Assembly: GCA_020628865.1 (NCBI GenBank) | Contig: JAHDEJ010000012.1 | Span: forward strand, 62,001 to 126,000 | Origin: Acidimicrobiales bacterium | GTDB lineage: Bacteria; Actinomycetota; Acidimicrobiia; Acidimicrobiales; SHLQ01 | DNA: 64,000 nucleotides | Direction: 5' to 3' | The notes under the pieces: model-generated | Database searches by the model: none | What the model was told of the DNA's origin: nothing | The model's input: only the letters and a program-made list of their open reading frames with translations | Shown here: piece by piece, positions 22,470 through 29,098 of the stretch | How positions within the stretch are numbered: position 1 is the first letter of the stretch | Layout: every line of letters begins with the position of its first letter | Program-made: the position numbers and the translations under genes

Positions 22470-22724
22470 ATGAGCAATATTCAACTGATCGCCCGGACCA
22501 CTATTCAGAACCAGTGCGGCCACACAGTGGTTGAACGGATTCGGCTGGCCACCCCCTCGGGTCCGGTCGTGTACGTGCAGGCCACTGATGAGGAGGACAT
22601 GGTTGAGACCCTGACCTTCCCGGGTCGTGCACCGGTCGACATCATGGACATGCGTCCCTCCGATCATTGGTGGGGTCTCATGGGCAGTGTGAAGGACTTC
22701 ATCTTCGAGGAAGTCTGGGCATAG
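22470..22724 (+). CDS. Small hypothetical protein, leaderless
   Basis: An 84-residue protein whose ATG is 6 nt after the -10 box of a family 2 promoter, with no ribosome binding site. The sequence is beta-rich (IQLIARTTIQNQCGHTVVERIRLATPSGPVVYVQA) and ends with an aromatic helix (DHWWGLMGSVKDFIFEEVWA). Codon use is less GC3-biased than the structural genes. It is the first gene of a block of very small proteins. Confidence 0.55.
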   Translation: MSNIQLIARTTIQNQCGHTVVERIRLATPSGPVVYVQATDEEDMVETLTFPGRAPVDIMDMRPSDHWWGLMGSVKDFIFEEVWA

Positions 22725-22759
22725 CCCGAGTCAGTAGTTCGGATAAGTAGTTATACCCA

Positions 22760-22787
22760 TTGCAACTCAGGTTGGGGCAGCCACGTT
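22760..22787 (+). promoter_or_regulatory. Family 2 promoter
   Basis: TTGCAA, 16 bp ending GGTTGGGGCAGC, CACGTT. Unlike the leaderless members, it is followed by a 31-nt leader with GGAAAGGACCAG. Confidence 0.55.
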
Positions 22788-22818
22788 GATGGTTGTACCC
22801 CAGGAAAGGACCAGATAG

Positions 22819-23049
22819 ATGACCCAGCACATTTCCGACCCCGTCAGCCAGCTGATGGCCGACGGCGACGTCTACGCGTTCGAGCTCGGCGAGTGGGAGA
22901 CCGACGAAGACGCCATCGACCAGATGGTGCACGACTGGATGCTCGACCAGATCTCGGACCGACGCATCGTGACGACGCGACTCGAGCGGTCGTACCTCGG
23001 GATTCCCGAAGAAGCCGCCGACCACCTCCCGAAGGCGGTGGCCCGATGA
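22819..23049 (+). CDS. Small acidic hypothetical protein
   Basis: A 76-residue acidic helical protein with GGAAAGGACC 9 nt upstream. It overlaps the next gene by ATGA. No motif is recognised. It lies in the small-gene block that uses family 2 promoters. Confidence 0.55.
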   Translation: MTQHISDPVSQLMADGDVYAFELGEWETDEDAIDQMVHDWMLDQISDRRIVTTRLERSYLGIPEEAADHLPKAVAR

Positions 23050-23252
23050 CGACGACGATGGAACTCGACCTCGATGAGCACCTCGAAATCATCGAAGCCA
23101 CGCTGAAGCTGGCCCGGTCGGAGCGTGAGGCCGGCCACGACATGGACGACCGCAAGCCGCTGTTCGAGCCGCTCTGGCAACACCTCCCCACCGAGCTGTA
23201 CGACACGGTGCACCAGATCTGGGAGACCGTGTGGCAAGCCGAAATGACCTGA
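23046..23252 (+). CDS. Small acidic hypothetical protein
   Basis: A 68-residue, mostly helical acidic protein (LDEHLEIIEATLKLARSERE). It is coupled to the gene before. No motif is recognised. Confidence 0.55.
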   Translation: MTTTMELDLDEHLEIIEATLKLARSEREAGHDMDDRKPLFEPLWQHLPTELYDTVHQIWETVWQAEMT

Positions 23253-23328
23253 GCTGATCCATTCAGCCCAGGACAGACCAGTCAGAACAGGTACGACGAC
23301 GCTCGTACCAAACGGAAAGGACCAGAAC

Positions 23329-23748
23329 ATGACGACAACGACTGCTGCTGAGGCTCGAGCTCGGGTGATCGGCTACGCCCGCACCTCGATCGATCGAGTG
23401 CTCGACGACAGCGAAGCCCGAAGCAAGATCGCCGACAGGATCCACGACGGCGGCTACCGGCTCGACAACCTGTGGGGACTCACCGATGACTTCACCAAGA
23501 TCGGTGAACGCGACGTGCTCCGCCAGTACGGATTCTCGTCCGGCCCGGCTGAGGCCGACGACGACTTCATCGCCCAGCTGACCGGCTGCCGCGACCGGAT
23601 CATGGAGAACCTGCTGGTGTACGGCACGTTCGACGGGAACTCGACGAACGTCCTGTCCCGAGCGTTCGAAGGTGTGGCCCGGGAGTCCGCTCGCCGGGTG
23701 CTGCGCCGCATCGAGTCGCTGCTCGCTTCGATCGACGAGGAGGGCTGA
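23329..23748 (+). CDS. Hypothetical helical protein
   Basis: A 139-residue protein after AAAGGACCAG. A family 2-like -10 (TACGAC-GACGCTC) lies about 35 bp upstream. It is predicted to be all-helical, with RVIGYARTSIDRVLDDSEARSKIADRI at the N-terminus. The phrase IGYART is reminiscent of serine resolvase starts, but the catalytic context and length do not fit a recombinase. Function unknown. Confidence 0.55.
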   Translation: MTTTTAAEARARVIGYARTSIDRVLDDSEARSKIADRIHDGGYRLDNLWGLTDDFTKIGERDVLRQYGFSSGPAEADDDFIAQLTGCRDRIMENLLVYGTFDGNSTNVLSRAFEGVARESARRVLRRIESLLASIDEEG

Positions 23749-24041
23749 TGCGAATCAAGACCGTGCACACGCTCTCGGCCTACACGCTCGCCTGCGCCTG
23801 CGTCCTCGAAGGGAGTCTTGACATCACGTGGGAGTCCGTCGACCGTGACGCCTCCGATCCGACCTGGAAGGCCGACCTGGCTGCCCTGACTCGGGGGCGG
23901 GTGAAGCGCATGGCCCGCTCGATGCTCCGGTATCGGGGCGAACAGTTCGACCAGACCGAACGCATCGAAGTCAACGACGACCTGGTGCAGCTGCTCGAAG
24001 ACCACATGCGTCGCATGTTCCCGGAGCTGGTCACCGGATAA
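23748..24041 (+). CDS. Hypothetical helical protein
   Basis: A 97-residue protein starting at a TGATG junction. HTLSAYTLACACVLEG is followed by amphipathic helices with many Arg residues (RGRVKRMARSMLRYRGEQFD). No motif is recognised. Confidence 0.5.
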   Translation: MRIKTVHTLSAYTLACACVLEGSLDITWESVDRDASDPTWKADLAALTRGRVKRMARSMLRYRGEQFDQTERIEVNDDLVQLLEDHMRRMFPELVTG

Positions 24042-24054
24042 GGCAGACAGCCCA

Positions 24055-24082
24055 TTGCCCCTCCGGTAGGGGCAGCTACGAA
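24055..24082 (+). promoter_or_regulatory. Family 2 promoter
   Basis: TTGCCC, 16 bp ending GGTAGGGGCAGC, TACGAA, GACGCTC, then ATG at 24090. The spacing to ATG is identical to that at 25.2 kb. Confidence 0.6.
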
Positions 24083-24089
24083 GACGCTC

Positions 24090-24296
24090 ATGACCTACGA
24101 AAGGACCAACCAGATGACACTCGAGGAAGCCACCGGCGCCAACAACCTGACCCGCCGCCAGCTCGAGGACGACGTCGTCCACGCCCGCCGGATGATCGCT
24201 CTCGCCGAACGGCGTGGCCATCCGATCGACGAGTGGGAAGACCGACTCCACGATGCGCTCGCCGAGCTGGCCGAGTTCCAGGAGCTCGCTCGATGA
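24090..24296 (+). CDS. Small helical protein with two possible starts
   Basis: The first ATG sits 7 nt after the -10 of a family 2 promoter, so a leaderless start is expected (68 residues). The short leader peptide MTYERTNQ is itself encoded by a GAAAGGACCAACC ribosome binding site for an in-frame ATG at 24114 (60 residues). The body is a helical hairpin (LTRRQLEDDVVHARRMIALAERRGHPIDEWEDRLHDALAELAEF). Overlap of leaderless and Shine-Dalgarno starts may give two products. Function unknown. Confidence 0.5.
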   Translation: MTYERTNQMTLEEATGANNLTRRQLEDDVVHARRMIALAERRGHPIDEWEDRLHDALAELAEFQELAR

Positions 24297-24472
24297 GCGA
24301 GGACACGTTCACCCTGTCGATCCTGCTTGGCTCGGAAGCGATGGCCGACGCGTCCGACGTCGCTGAAGCCCTCGAGCATGTGGCTGGCCAGCTTCGTGCC
24401 GGCAAGACGACCGGGAAGATCCTCGATTGGAACGGGAACATCCGCGGCAGCTTCGAGCTGCCTGAGCTCTGA
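24293..24472 (+). CDS. Very small hypothetical protein
   Basis: A 59-residue protein overlapping the previous stop. It has a short strand, a helix (DVAEALEHVAGQLRAGKTTGKI) and a C-terminal strand (DWNGNIRGSFELPE). A double hairpin terminator follows directly, so the operon ends here. Confidence 0.5.
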   Translation: MSEDTFTLSILLGSEAMADASDVAEALEHVAGQLRAGKTTGKILDWNGNIRGSFELPEL

Positions 24473-24502
24473 GCCCCTGACGGGTCATCGGTGGGCTCAT
24501 CA

Positions 24503-24531
24503 GCCTCGGCCCTGGCGGGTAGGGCCGAGGC
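24503..24531 (+). terminator. Strong hairpin terminator
   Basis: GCCTCGGCCCT and AGGGCCGAGGC form an 11-bp perfect stem with a 7-nt loop. A second hairpin (TGAGCCC...GGGCTCA) precedes it over the stop codon. No T-tract. Confidence 0.65.
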
Positions 24532-24549
24532 ACACCTCTCCCTCTATGG

Positions 24550-24568
24550 AATAAGCCAAATTACCTAG
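24550..24568 (+). repeat. 19-bp upstream element, copy 1
   Basis: AATAAGCCAAATTACCTAG, identical to the copy at 25.17 kb. Both copies end 9 bp before the TTGC box of a family 2 promoter, so this is probably an activator or UP-type site. Confidence 0.65.
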
Positions 24569-24577
24569 TAGTGCCTC

Positions 24578-24605
24578 TTGCAACTGATGGTTGGTACCGC
24601 ACCGT
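24578..24605 (+). promoter_or_regulatory. Family 2 promoter
   Basis: TTGCAA, 16 bp, CACCGT, then 7 nt to ATG. The 19-bp upstream element is 9 bp before it. Confidence 0.55.
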
Positions 24606-24612
24606 ACGTTGC

Positions 24613-24864
24613 ATGAGCAACCAGGACCTCCCCAACTGCATCCACTACCAGAACCACATGTTCTACCGGACCGGTGACGTGATGACCGGAGACCCGTACG
24701 GCCACTTCAAGGGCCGGGACTTCCTGAATCCCCTTGAGTGCAAGATGGCCGTCATTGACAGGATCTCGCGCACCAACCCCCTCCGAGCTCAGAACCTGCT
24801 TGAAGAGCTGCAAATGGTGGAGCGCACCCTCTCCAACCTGGAGAACCAGGGATCCCTCTTCTAG
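24613..24864 (+). CDS. Small hypothetical protein, leaderless
   Basis: An 83-residue protein. The ATG was chosen because it stands 7 nt after the family 2 -10 box; an in-frame upstream ATG lies inside the promoter. The sequence starts SNQDLPNCIHYQNHMFYRTGDVM and ends with a helix (LRAQNLLEELQMVERTLSNLENQGSLF). Function unknown. Confidence 0.5.
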   Translation: MSNQDLPNCIHYQNHMFYRTGDVMTGDPYGHFKGRDFLNPLECKMAVIDRISRTNPLRAQNLLEELQMVERTLSNLENQGSLF

Positions 24865-24909
24865 ATCTAAGGCTTCCAGCCTATTGCAACCAAGTCTCGG
24901 AAAGGAAGC

Positions 24910-25095
24910 ATGAAGACTATGGAGAACAACAACAACACCAACCCACTTCACCACACCAACACCATCGGTGACTCGGAACAGTGGGATCGAGTAGCAGCCG
25001 CCAGCCAGGGCGGAGACCGAGATAGGCGCCGAGCTGAGGCCGCCCACCGAAACGCCCGAATGTTCGGCACCGACCCAAGCTGGTACGGCTTCTAG
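24910..25095 (+). CDS. Small Asn-rich hypothetical protein
   Basis: A 61-residue protein behind GGAAAGGAAGC. The N-terminus is Asn/Thr-rich (MENNNNTNPLHHTN) and the C-terminus is charged (GDRDRRRAEAAHRNARMFGTDPSWYGF). A TTGCAA box lies about 20 bp upstream but the -10 is unclear. Likely disordered; function unknown. Confidence 0.5.
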   Translation: MKTMENNNNTNPLHHTNTIGDSEQWDRVAAASQGGDRDRRRAEAAHRNARMFGTDPSWYGF

Positions 25096-25171
25096 ATAGG
25101 CGAGGTGGCTCGGGCCTCAATCGGGGCCTGAGCTTTCACGCGTCCAGTACCCAAGACCAATAGGGGAGGCC

Positions 25172-25190
25172 AATAAGCCAAATTACCTAG
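25172..25190 (+). repeat. 19-bp upstream element, copy 2
   Basis: Identical to the element at 24.55 kb, with the same 9-bp distance to the TTGC box. Confidence 0.65.
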
Positions 25191-25199
25191 CAGACAGGG

Positions 25200-25227
25200 T
25201 TGCGCAAGGTGGAGGGGCAGCCACGTT
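25200..25227 (+). promoter_or_regulatory. Family 2 promoter
   Basis: TTGCGC, 16 bp ending GGAGGGGCAGC, CACGTT, GACGCTC, ATG at 25235. Confidence 0.6.
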
Positions 25228-25234
25228 GACGCTC

Positions 25235-25390
25235 ATGAACACAACCACCCCAACCACCGCCAGGGAGCGCATCGAAGCCCGCAGAGCAGAGCTCGGCCGG
25301 CCCACCCGCTTCATCCACACCCCGCCCTGCAAGGCCCGCTTCCACCCGTGCAGCTGCCACCGCTGCGACACGATCCGGACGAGCCGATGA
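25235..25390 (+). CDS. Very small Cys-rich protein, leaderless
   Basis: A 51-residue protein whose ATG is 7 nt after the promoter -10 box. It is basic with HPCSCHRC near the C-terminus, a possible zinc knuckle, preceded by RRAELGRPTRFIHTPP. It overlaps the next gene (ATGA). Too short for reliable family assignment, but promoter geometry and coupling support it. Confidence 0.5.
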   Translation: MNTTTPTTARERIEARRAELGRPTRFIHTPPCKARFHPCSCHRCDTIRTSR

Positions 25391-25542
25391 CCTGCCAGTG
25401 CCAAGAGCAGCCGCGCCGCCGACTCGCCGGCTGCCTGCCCGCCCCCGGCCGCCTGTTCTGGTCGCTCGTGATGATCATCGCCGCCGCTCGAGCGTGCGAA
25501 GGAACCGAAGCCGCCGAAGCCGCCCTCACCAGCCTCGGGTAA
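25387..25542 (+). CDS. Very small membrane-associated protein
   Basis: A 51-residue protein overlapping the previous gene. CQCQEQPRRRLAGCLPAPG precedes a hydrophobic helix (FWSLVMIIAAARA). Possibly a single-pass or peripheral membrane peptide. Function unknown. Confidence 0.45.
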   Translation: MTCQCQEQPRRRLAGCLPAPGRLFWSLVMIIAAARACEGTEAAEAALTSLG

Positions 25543-25554
25543 GGCAAACAGCTC

Positions 25555-25582
25555 AGGACAGCCCAGTACGGAAAGCCACGAT
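25555..25582 (+). promoter_or_regulatory. Family 2-like promoter (AGGACA variant)
   Basis: AGGACA, 16 bp, CACGAT, GACGCAC, ATG at 25590. The same AGGACA variant lies 16 bp before TACGAC near 23.27 kb. Confidence 0.45.
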
Positions 25583-25589
25583 GACGCAC

Positions 25590-25856
25590 ATGAACACAGC
25601 AACCACCGAAGACCACATCAACAAGCTCGAAGCCGACCTTTGGCGCCAGGAGCAGAAGCTGCGCACGGTCGAAGACGAACTCTGCGAGCTCGAAGCGATC
25701 ACCCGCGACCCCAGCATCGACCTGCCCGCCACGGAACGGGCCGCGATGCGCTCGAAGATCGACCGACTCGACTCCGAGGCCGACCGACTCGAGATGGTGA
25801 TCGAGTGCCTGCAAGACGACATCTGGCTCGAGCAGTCCGCCACGACGTTCGGCTGA
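25590..25856 (+). CDS. Coiled-coil protein, probably leaderless
   Basis: An 88-residue protein. The ATG chosen fits the 7-nt geometry of family 2 promoters; an ATG three codons upstream overlaps the -10. Nearly the whole protein is a coiled coil (DHINKLEADLWRQEQKLRTV, KIDRLDSEADRLEMVIECL). It shares a TGATG junction with the basic peptide gene. Function unknown. Confidence 0.55.
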   Translation: MNTATTEDHINKLEADLWRQEQKLRTVEDELCELEAITRDPSIDLPATERAAMRSKIDRLDSEADRLEMVIECLQDDIWLEQSATTFG

Positions 25857-26008
25857 TGGCAGGAGCACCCGGCTACCGCAGCCGCAAACGACCCCCGCAG
25901 CCGGGAGCCCGGCACGCACGCCGCCAGTTGAAGCGCACGAAGACCCGACTGAAGCCGAAGCCGTTCCGACGCCGGCGCGCACGCAAGATCCGACGCCTGT
26001 TCGGCTGA
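25856..26008 (+). CDS. Very basic small protein
   Basis: A 50-residue protein in which about 40 per cent of residues are Arg or Lys (ARHARRQLKRTKTRLKPKPF, RRRRARKIRRLFG). It resembles protamine-like or ribosomal-type peptides and probably binds nucleic acid. Start at a TGATG junction. Confidence 0.5.
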   Translation: MAGAPGYRSRKRPPQPGARHARRQLKRTKTRLKPKPFRRRRARKIRRLFG

Positions 26009-26076
26009 AGCCAGCCAGCCCGGTCTGATGCTGTCAGCCCATACCCACATCGACCGACGAAAGGCACGATGAAGAC

Positions 26077-26544
26077 ATGACCACAAAGCCCGCCACCGCC
26101 CTCACCATCATCCTCACCCTCCTGATCGGCCTCGCCGCCCCGGCAGCCGCCCAGAACGACGGCACCATGGCCGACCCGATCACCCCGAACCCGGCAGACG
26201 GCCACACGCTGATCATCGTCACCAACGCCAGCCAGTACCACGAGATGCTCGACACCCCGGGCACCCACTACTTCGAACTCCGCTCGAAGACCAAGGCCGA
26301 GCGCAAGGCCAACCGCCAGTACCGGCAGGCCCGCCGTGCGATCGCTCAAGCCCGCAGGGAAGGCGTGAAGCGCCCGATCATGCTTCAACTCGTCCGCACA
26401 CGCAACGCCTGGCGCACCGAAGTCCAATTCCACCAAGAAGCAGCCAAGCATGAGCGTTGGGCCAACACGGTCACCGGTGAGCCCTTCCGCATGATCTGCA
26501 CAGTCCACACCGATGGAGGCAACACCTGCCAGGGAGCCAACTAA
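26077..26544 (+). CDS. Secreted protein with signal peptide
   Basis: A 155-residue protein. Its ATG is 6 nt after CACGAT, in the family 2 geometry. The N-terminus TTKPATALTIILTLLIGLAAPAAAQ is a Sec signal peptide with a likely cleavage after AAA or AQ. The mature domain has a basic helix (KAERKANRQYRQARRAIAQARREG) and two C-terminal Cys residues that could form a disulphide. Exported, unknown function; last gene of the small-gene block. Confidence 0.6.
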   Translation: MTTKPATALTIILTLLIGLAAPAAAQNDGTMADPITPNPADGHTLIIVTNASQYHEMLDTPGTHYFELRSKTKAERKANRQYRQARRAIAQARREGVKRPIMLQLVRTRNAWRTEVQFHQEAAKHERWANTVTGEPFRMICTVHTDGGNTCQGAN

Positions 26545-26736
26545 CCACACCAGCAGCCGCAAGGCTCCGCCAGACCCCCGACAGGCCCAACACACGACAT
26601 CACCCCACACCACCACCACACGACCAGCCGACACCACAGGAAGACCCCGCAAGCCACACGCTGAACAGGAGTTTCAAACCCCCAACCCAGCCGGCCGGTC
26701 CGGCCCACCTATTCACGTTCGGTGGTTCGGAGTACC

Positions 26737-26745
26737 TTATCCACA
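26737..26745 (+). other. DnaA-box sequence TTATCCACA
   Basis: A perfect 9-bp match to the bacterial DnaA box consensus inside a gene-free, composition-switching region. A single 9-mer is weak evidence on its own. Confidence 0.4.
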
Positions 26746-26992
26746 GTGTGGTAGTCGTTTCCCTCCTTCCGTTCGGTAGTCAGTATGGGTATTGGGGTTG
26801 ATTGTCTACGCCACGACCAAGATGGATCCCTCGAGAGTCCGCCCGGCCCGATTTTTTCGCCGCTTTTTCCTGGTCCTCGCTTCACGGGTCCGCCCCGGCC
26901 CTCGCATCGGCTGCTGACCCCGCTTTTTGCGCCTGCGGCGCATTCAGGGCGTCTGCGCCTCGGGTCCGCCGGCCGTTCCGATTCGCCCTGCT

Positions 26993-27011
26993 GATACGTT
27001 TCGCGTATCAT
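26993..27011 (+). promoter_or_regulatory. Family 1 promoter/operator
   Basis: GATACGTTTCGCGTATC dyad, with 6-bp arms GATACG/CGTATC, and TATCAT as -10. It lies about 195 bp before the next gene. Confidence 0.6.
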
Positions 27012-27206
27012 GGCTGTGTCGGGGGCGGTGCGGACTGCCGGCCTCGAACCTTGCGGCTCCCTGCGCTGCAACGGATGGCACAGAGATTCGGGCCCGGGCT
27101 TCGCATCGTTTGTTGACCTGCGATTCGGATCTTCCGGCTCGGATCTCTTGCCTTCCCGGTAGCTCCTGCCACGCTGCCGCCGACCCCCTCAGAAAGGACC
27201 AACACC

Positions 27207-27494
27207 ATGAGCCAACTTCCCGACGATCTCGCCTTCCAGCTTCTCTGGGAGCAGGTGTGCGTCTCCGGCGCCAACGCCCGCGCGGCGATCCGTTCCCGCC
27301 GCAAGGACGACGTCAACCACGTCCACATGTTCGCCGTCTACGGATCCGCCCGCCTCAACGGCGAAGACATGACCTACGACCGGCTCATGGAACAGGCCGA
27401 GCTCGCCTCCGCCCAGACCGGCCGATCGGTCGACTCGTTCCTTCGCCACTACGACGCTGCTGCGTTCAAGCTCGCCGAACTGGTCGCCTCATGA
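27207..27494 (+). CDS. Small hypothetical protein
   Basis: A 95-residue helical protein behind AGAAAGGACCAACACC. The sequence FQLLWEQVCVSGANARAAIRSRRKDDVNHVHMFAVYGSAR has no recognised motif. It overlaps the next short gene by ATGA. Confidence 0.6.
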   Translation: MSQLPDDLAFQLLWEQVCVSGANARAAIRSRRKDDVNHVHMFAVYGSARLNGEDMTYDRLMEQAELASAQTGRSVDSFLRHYDAAAFKLAELVAS

Positions 27495-27610
27495 ACCGGC
27501 TCGGCACCTACAACCCGTGGCCGCCCCACCGGCCCCTCGACCCCGAACCGACACTGCGCACCGAACTGCGCCTGCTCGTCGAAGCGCTGCGCGCTCGCCT
27601 GAGCCGATGA
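27491..27610 (+). CDS. Very small protein
   Basis: A 39-residue frame linked by ATGA overlaps to both neighbours. It has a Pro-rich N-terminus (YNPWPPHRPLDPEP) and a C-terminal amphipathic helix (LRTELRLLVEALRARLSR). Support comes from coupling and GC3-rich codons only. Confidence 0.4.
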   Translation: MNRLGTYNPWPPHRPLDPEPTLRTELRLLVEALRARLSR

Positions 27611-27891
27611 CCTCCAGTACAATGGGGAACCCGCCGATGGGAGACACCATGAACGACAAGATCGCAGAGACCGCGACCGGTCAGGTAACCAACAGCGTCG
27701 TCTTCGAGTCCGAGATCGTCCCCGCGTCCGAAGCCGGCATCGAAGTCACCGACGAAATGCGCACCCGCATCGAAGCACGGGTGCATGAAGCCAACCACGA
27801 CATCAAGACGATCGCCCCCGAGGAACTCGTCGCATTCAGACTCCGGAACGCGCCCGAACAGCGCCGTCGCCGCGGCGGACCCGCCAGCTGA
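27607..27891 (+). CDS. Small hypothetical protein
   Basis: A 94-residue protein. The start overlaps the previous stop; an in-frame ATG at 27649 after GGGAGACACC is an alternative (80 residues) and gives a more natural N-terminus (MNDKIAETATGQV). It is acidic with a basic C-terminus (RNAPEQRRRRGGPAS). Function unknown. Confidence 0.55.
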   Translation: MTSSTMGNPPMGDTMNDKIAETATGQVTNSVVFESEIVPASEAGIEVTDEMRTRIEARVHEANHDIKTIAPEELVAFRLRNAPEQRRRRGGPAS

Positions 27892-28178
27892 TGCTCTCTC
27901 TCGACAACACGTCACGCAAGATCTGGCAGGACTGGGAATCCACGGCACGCGGCCCTGGAGGCTGCACCACGCTCACCGTGCTGGCTGTCGACACGGCGAT
28001 CCAACAGGCCCTCGTCAACTCGGACGCCACGCTCGCCATGGTCGCATCCGACCCTGACCTCGTCGGCACGATCCGCGTGTTTGGCACGAACGTCCGGATC
28101 ACGATCGCTGTCCGATCCCCGTGGCTGATCATCTTGGCCATCGACCCGCAACCGTTCTTCGTCCTCTCCGACTACTGA
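27891..28178 (+). CDS. Small hypothetical protein
   Basis: A 95-residue protein starting at a TGATG junction. The C-terminal third is hydrophobic (RITIAVRSPWLIILAIDPQPFFVL), possibly a buried strand or a membrane-associated segment. Function unknown. Confidence 0.5.
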   Translation: MLSLDNTSRKIWQDWESTARGPGGCTTLTVLAVDTAIQQALVNSDATLAMVASDPDLVGTIRVFGTNVRITIAVRSPWLIILAIDPQPFFVLSDY

Positions 28179-28237
28179 ACGGCCCACCGCACCGACATAA
28201 ATCTTTGGAATACCTCTTGCCTTCTACTGCAGAGCAA

Positions 28238-28256
28238 TATACGTAAGAAGTATCCA
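28238..28256 (+). promoter_or_regulatory. Family 1 promoter/operator
   Basis: TATACGTAAGAAGTATC keeps the ATAC-N7-GTATC spacing. It lies 52 bp upstream of the next ATG, which has a long leader with AGAAAGGACC. Confidence 0.5.
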
Positions 28257-28307
28257 AACACGGCCCCTGACCAAACGAAGGAGCCAACAGAAAGGACCAA
28301 CAACACC

Positions 28308-28637
28308 ATGAGCACCGCAACCGAAACCACCGACATGACCGACACCCCCGCCGCCGACAAGTGGAACCTCCTCGAGCTCGGCTTCGTCAAGCCCCGCAAC
28401 TACAAGGGCCTCCGCTCCGAGCGCATCGCCCTCAACTCGGGTGCGACCTGCCGCATCTCCGTCATGGTCGCCGCCGACGACACGGCCAACCACGAGATCA
28501 TCCTCGATGGCGTCTCCGCCGACGGCGAGAACCGGGAGGACATCGTCACGCTCCCCGGGACGCTCCCGATCTCCGCCCTCTACGTCACGACGAAAGCGCT
28601 GATGGGACGTCGGCGCGCGATCGCCCGCAACTGGTGA
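28308..28637 (+). CDS. Small hypothetical protein
   Basis: A 109-residue protein behind AGAAAGGACCAACAACACC. The core is beta-rich (NLLELGFVKPRNYKGLRSERIALNSGATCRISVMV). The C-terminus is basic. A hairpin terminator follows. Function unknown. Confidence 0.55.
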   Translation: MSTATETTDMTDTPAADKWNLLELGFVKPRNYKGLRSERIALNSGATCRISVMVAADDTANHEIILDGVSADGENREDIVTLPGTLPISALYVTTKALMGRRRAIARNW

Positions 28638-28645
28638 TCACAAGA

Positions 28646-28680
28646 ACCGGCCCACCCGCATTCGGGTGAGTCAAGGCCGG
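28646..28680 (+). terminator. Hairpin terminator
   Basis: CCGGCC pairs with GGCCGG, enclosing a CACCCG-CATT-CGGGTG hairpin, 8 bp after the stop codon. Confidence 0.55.
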
Positions 28681-28752
28681 GGATGGATGCAACAGTCCTC
28701 CCTCCGGCCGCCGATCTGACCGTCAATCCTGTCCGCCCAGGAGGTCAGAACC

Positions 28753-28836
28753 AGAAGCCCTCGGGCCCAGCAGAAATTCAACTTCACCTATCAATCCGCC
28801 GGGTGTAGTGGCTACCGCTGGAACCCGAGGGCTTCT
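28753..28836. terminator. Long-armed inverted repeat between convergent genes
   Basis: AGAAGCCCTCGGG and CCCGAGGGCTTCT form a perfect 13-bp stem; an inner CCAGC/GCTGG stem is nearby. It separates a plus-strand operon from the converging minus-strand ATP-grasp operon, so it may terminate both. The loop of about 58 nt is unusually long and may hold a small RNA. Confidence 0.5.
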
Positions 28837-29098
28837 ACGCGTCTCGCCCCCAATTCGGGTATTCGATCAGGCCCGCCGGCGCCGTCACCATCGGCAGCAT
28901 CTCGAGGAACGGTCGGGTCGATCGGCCTCGGACCTTCACGAACAGGCGCGGGTCGTCCCAGTGCTCGGCGCACTCCCACTCGATCTCGTCGGCGTCGACG
29001 TGTGCCGGGGCTCGGCCTTCGAGCCGTTCCCACATGAGCGGATCGTGCCCGTCCCACTCGGTGACCCGCCAGCAGACCGGGCACCAGCACTCACGCAT
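28835..29098 (-). CDS. Small hypothetical protein after the ATP-grasp gene
   Basis: An 87-residue protein overlapping the ATP-grasp stop by 8 nt. It has CWCPVCW near the N-terminus (possible metal site), then a W/E-rich acidic stretch (DADEIEWECAEHWDDP) and a C-terminal strand region. Co-transcribed with the ATP-grasp gene; function unknown. Confidence 0.55.
   Translation of the reverse strand: MRECWCPVCWRVTEWDGHDPLMWERLEGRAPAHVDADEIEWECAEHWDDPRLFVKVRGRSTRPFLEMLPMVTAPAGLIEYPNWGRDA

Larger units (their letters stand above)
26545..27190. other. Gene-free region, possible replication origin
   Basis: No coding frame is convincing. The left 150 bp are strongly C/A-rich on the plus strand, and the region to the right becomes richer in G and T, with T-runs (GATTTTTTCGCCGCTTTTT). 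A perfect DnaA-box sequence TTATCCACA lies at 26737-26745 within the partial palindrome CCACAGTGTGG. A family 1 dyad lies at 26993-27011. An origin or a regulatory RNA are possible contents. Confidence 0.4.

Noticed and set aside
23329-23748. Serine recombinase/integrase from the IGYART segment
   Set aside because: The catalytic Ser context and the size of the resolvase domain are absent; only a short N-terminal resemblance exists.
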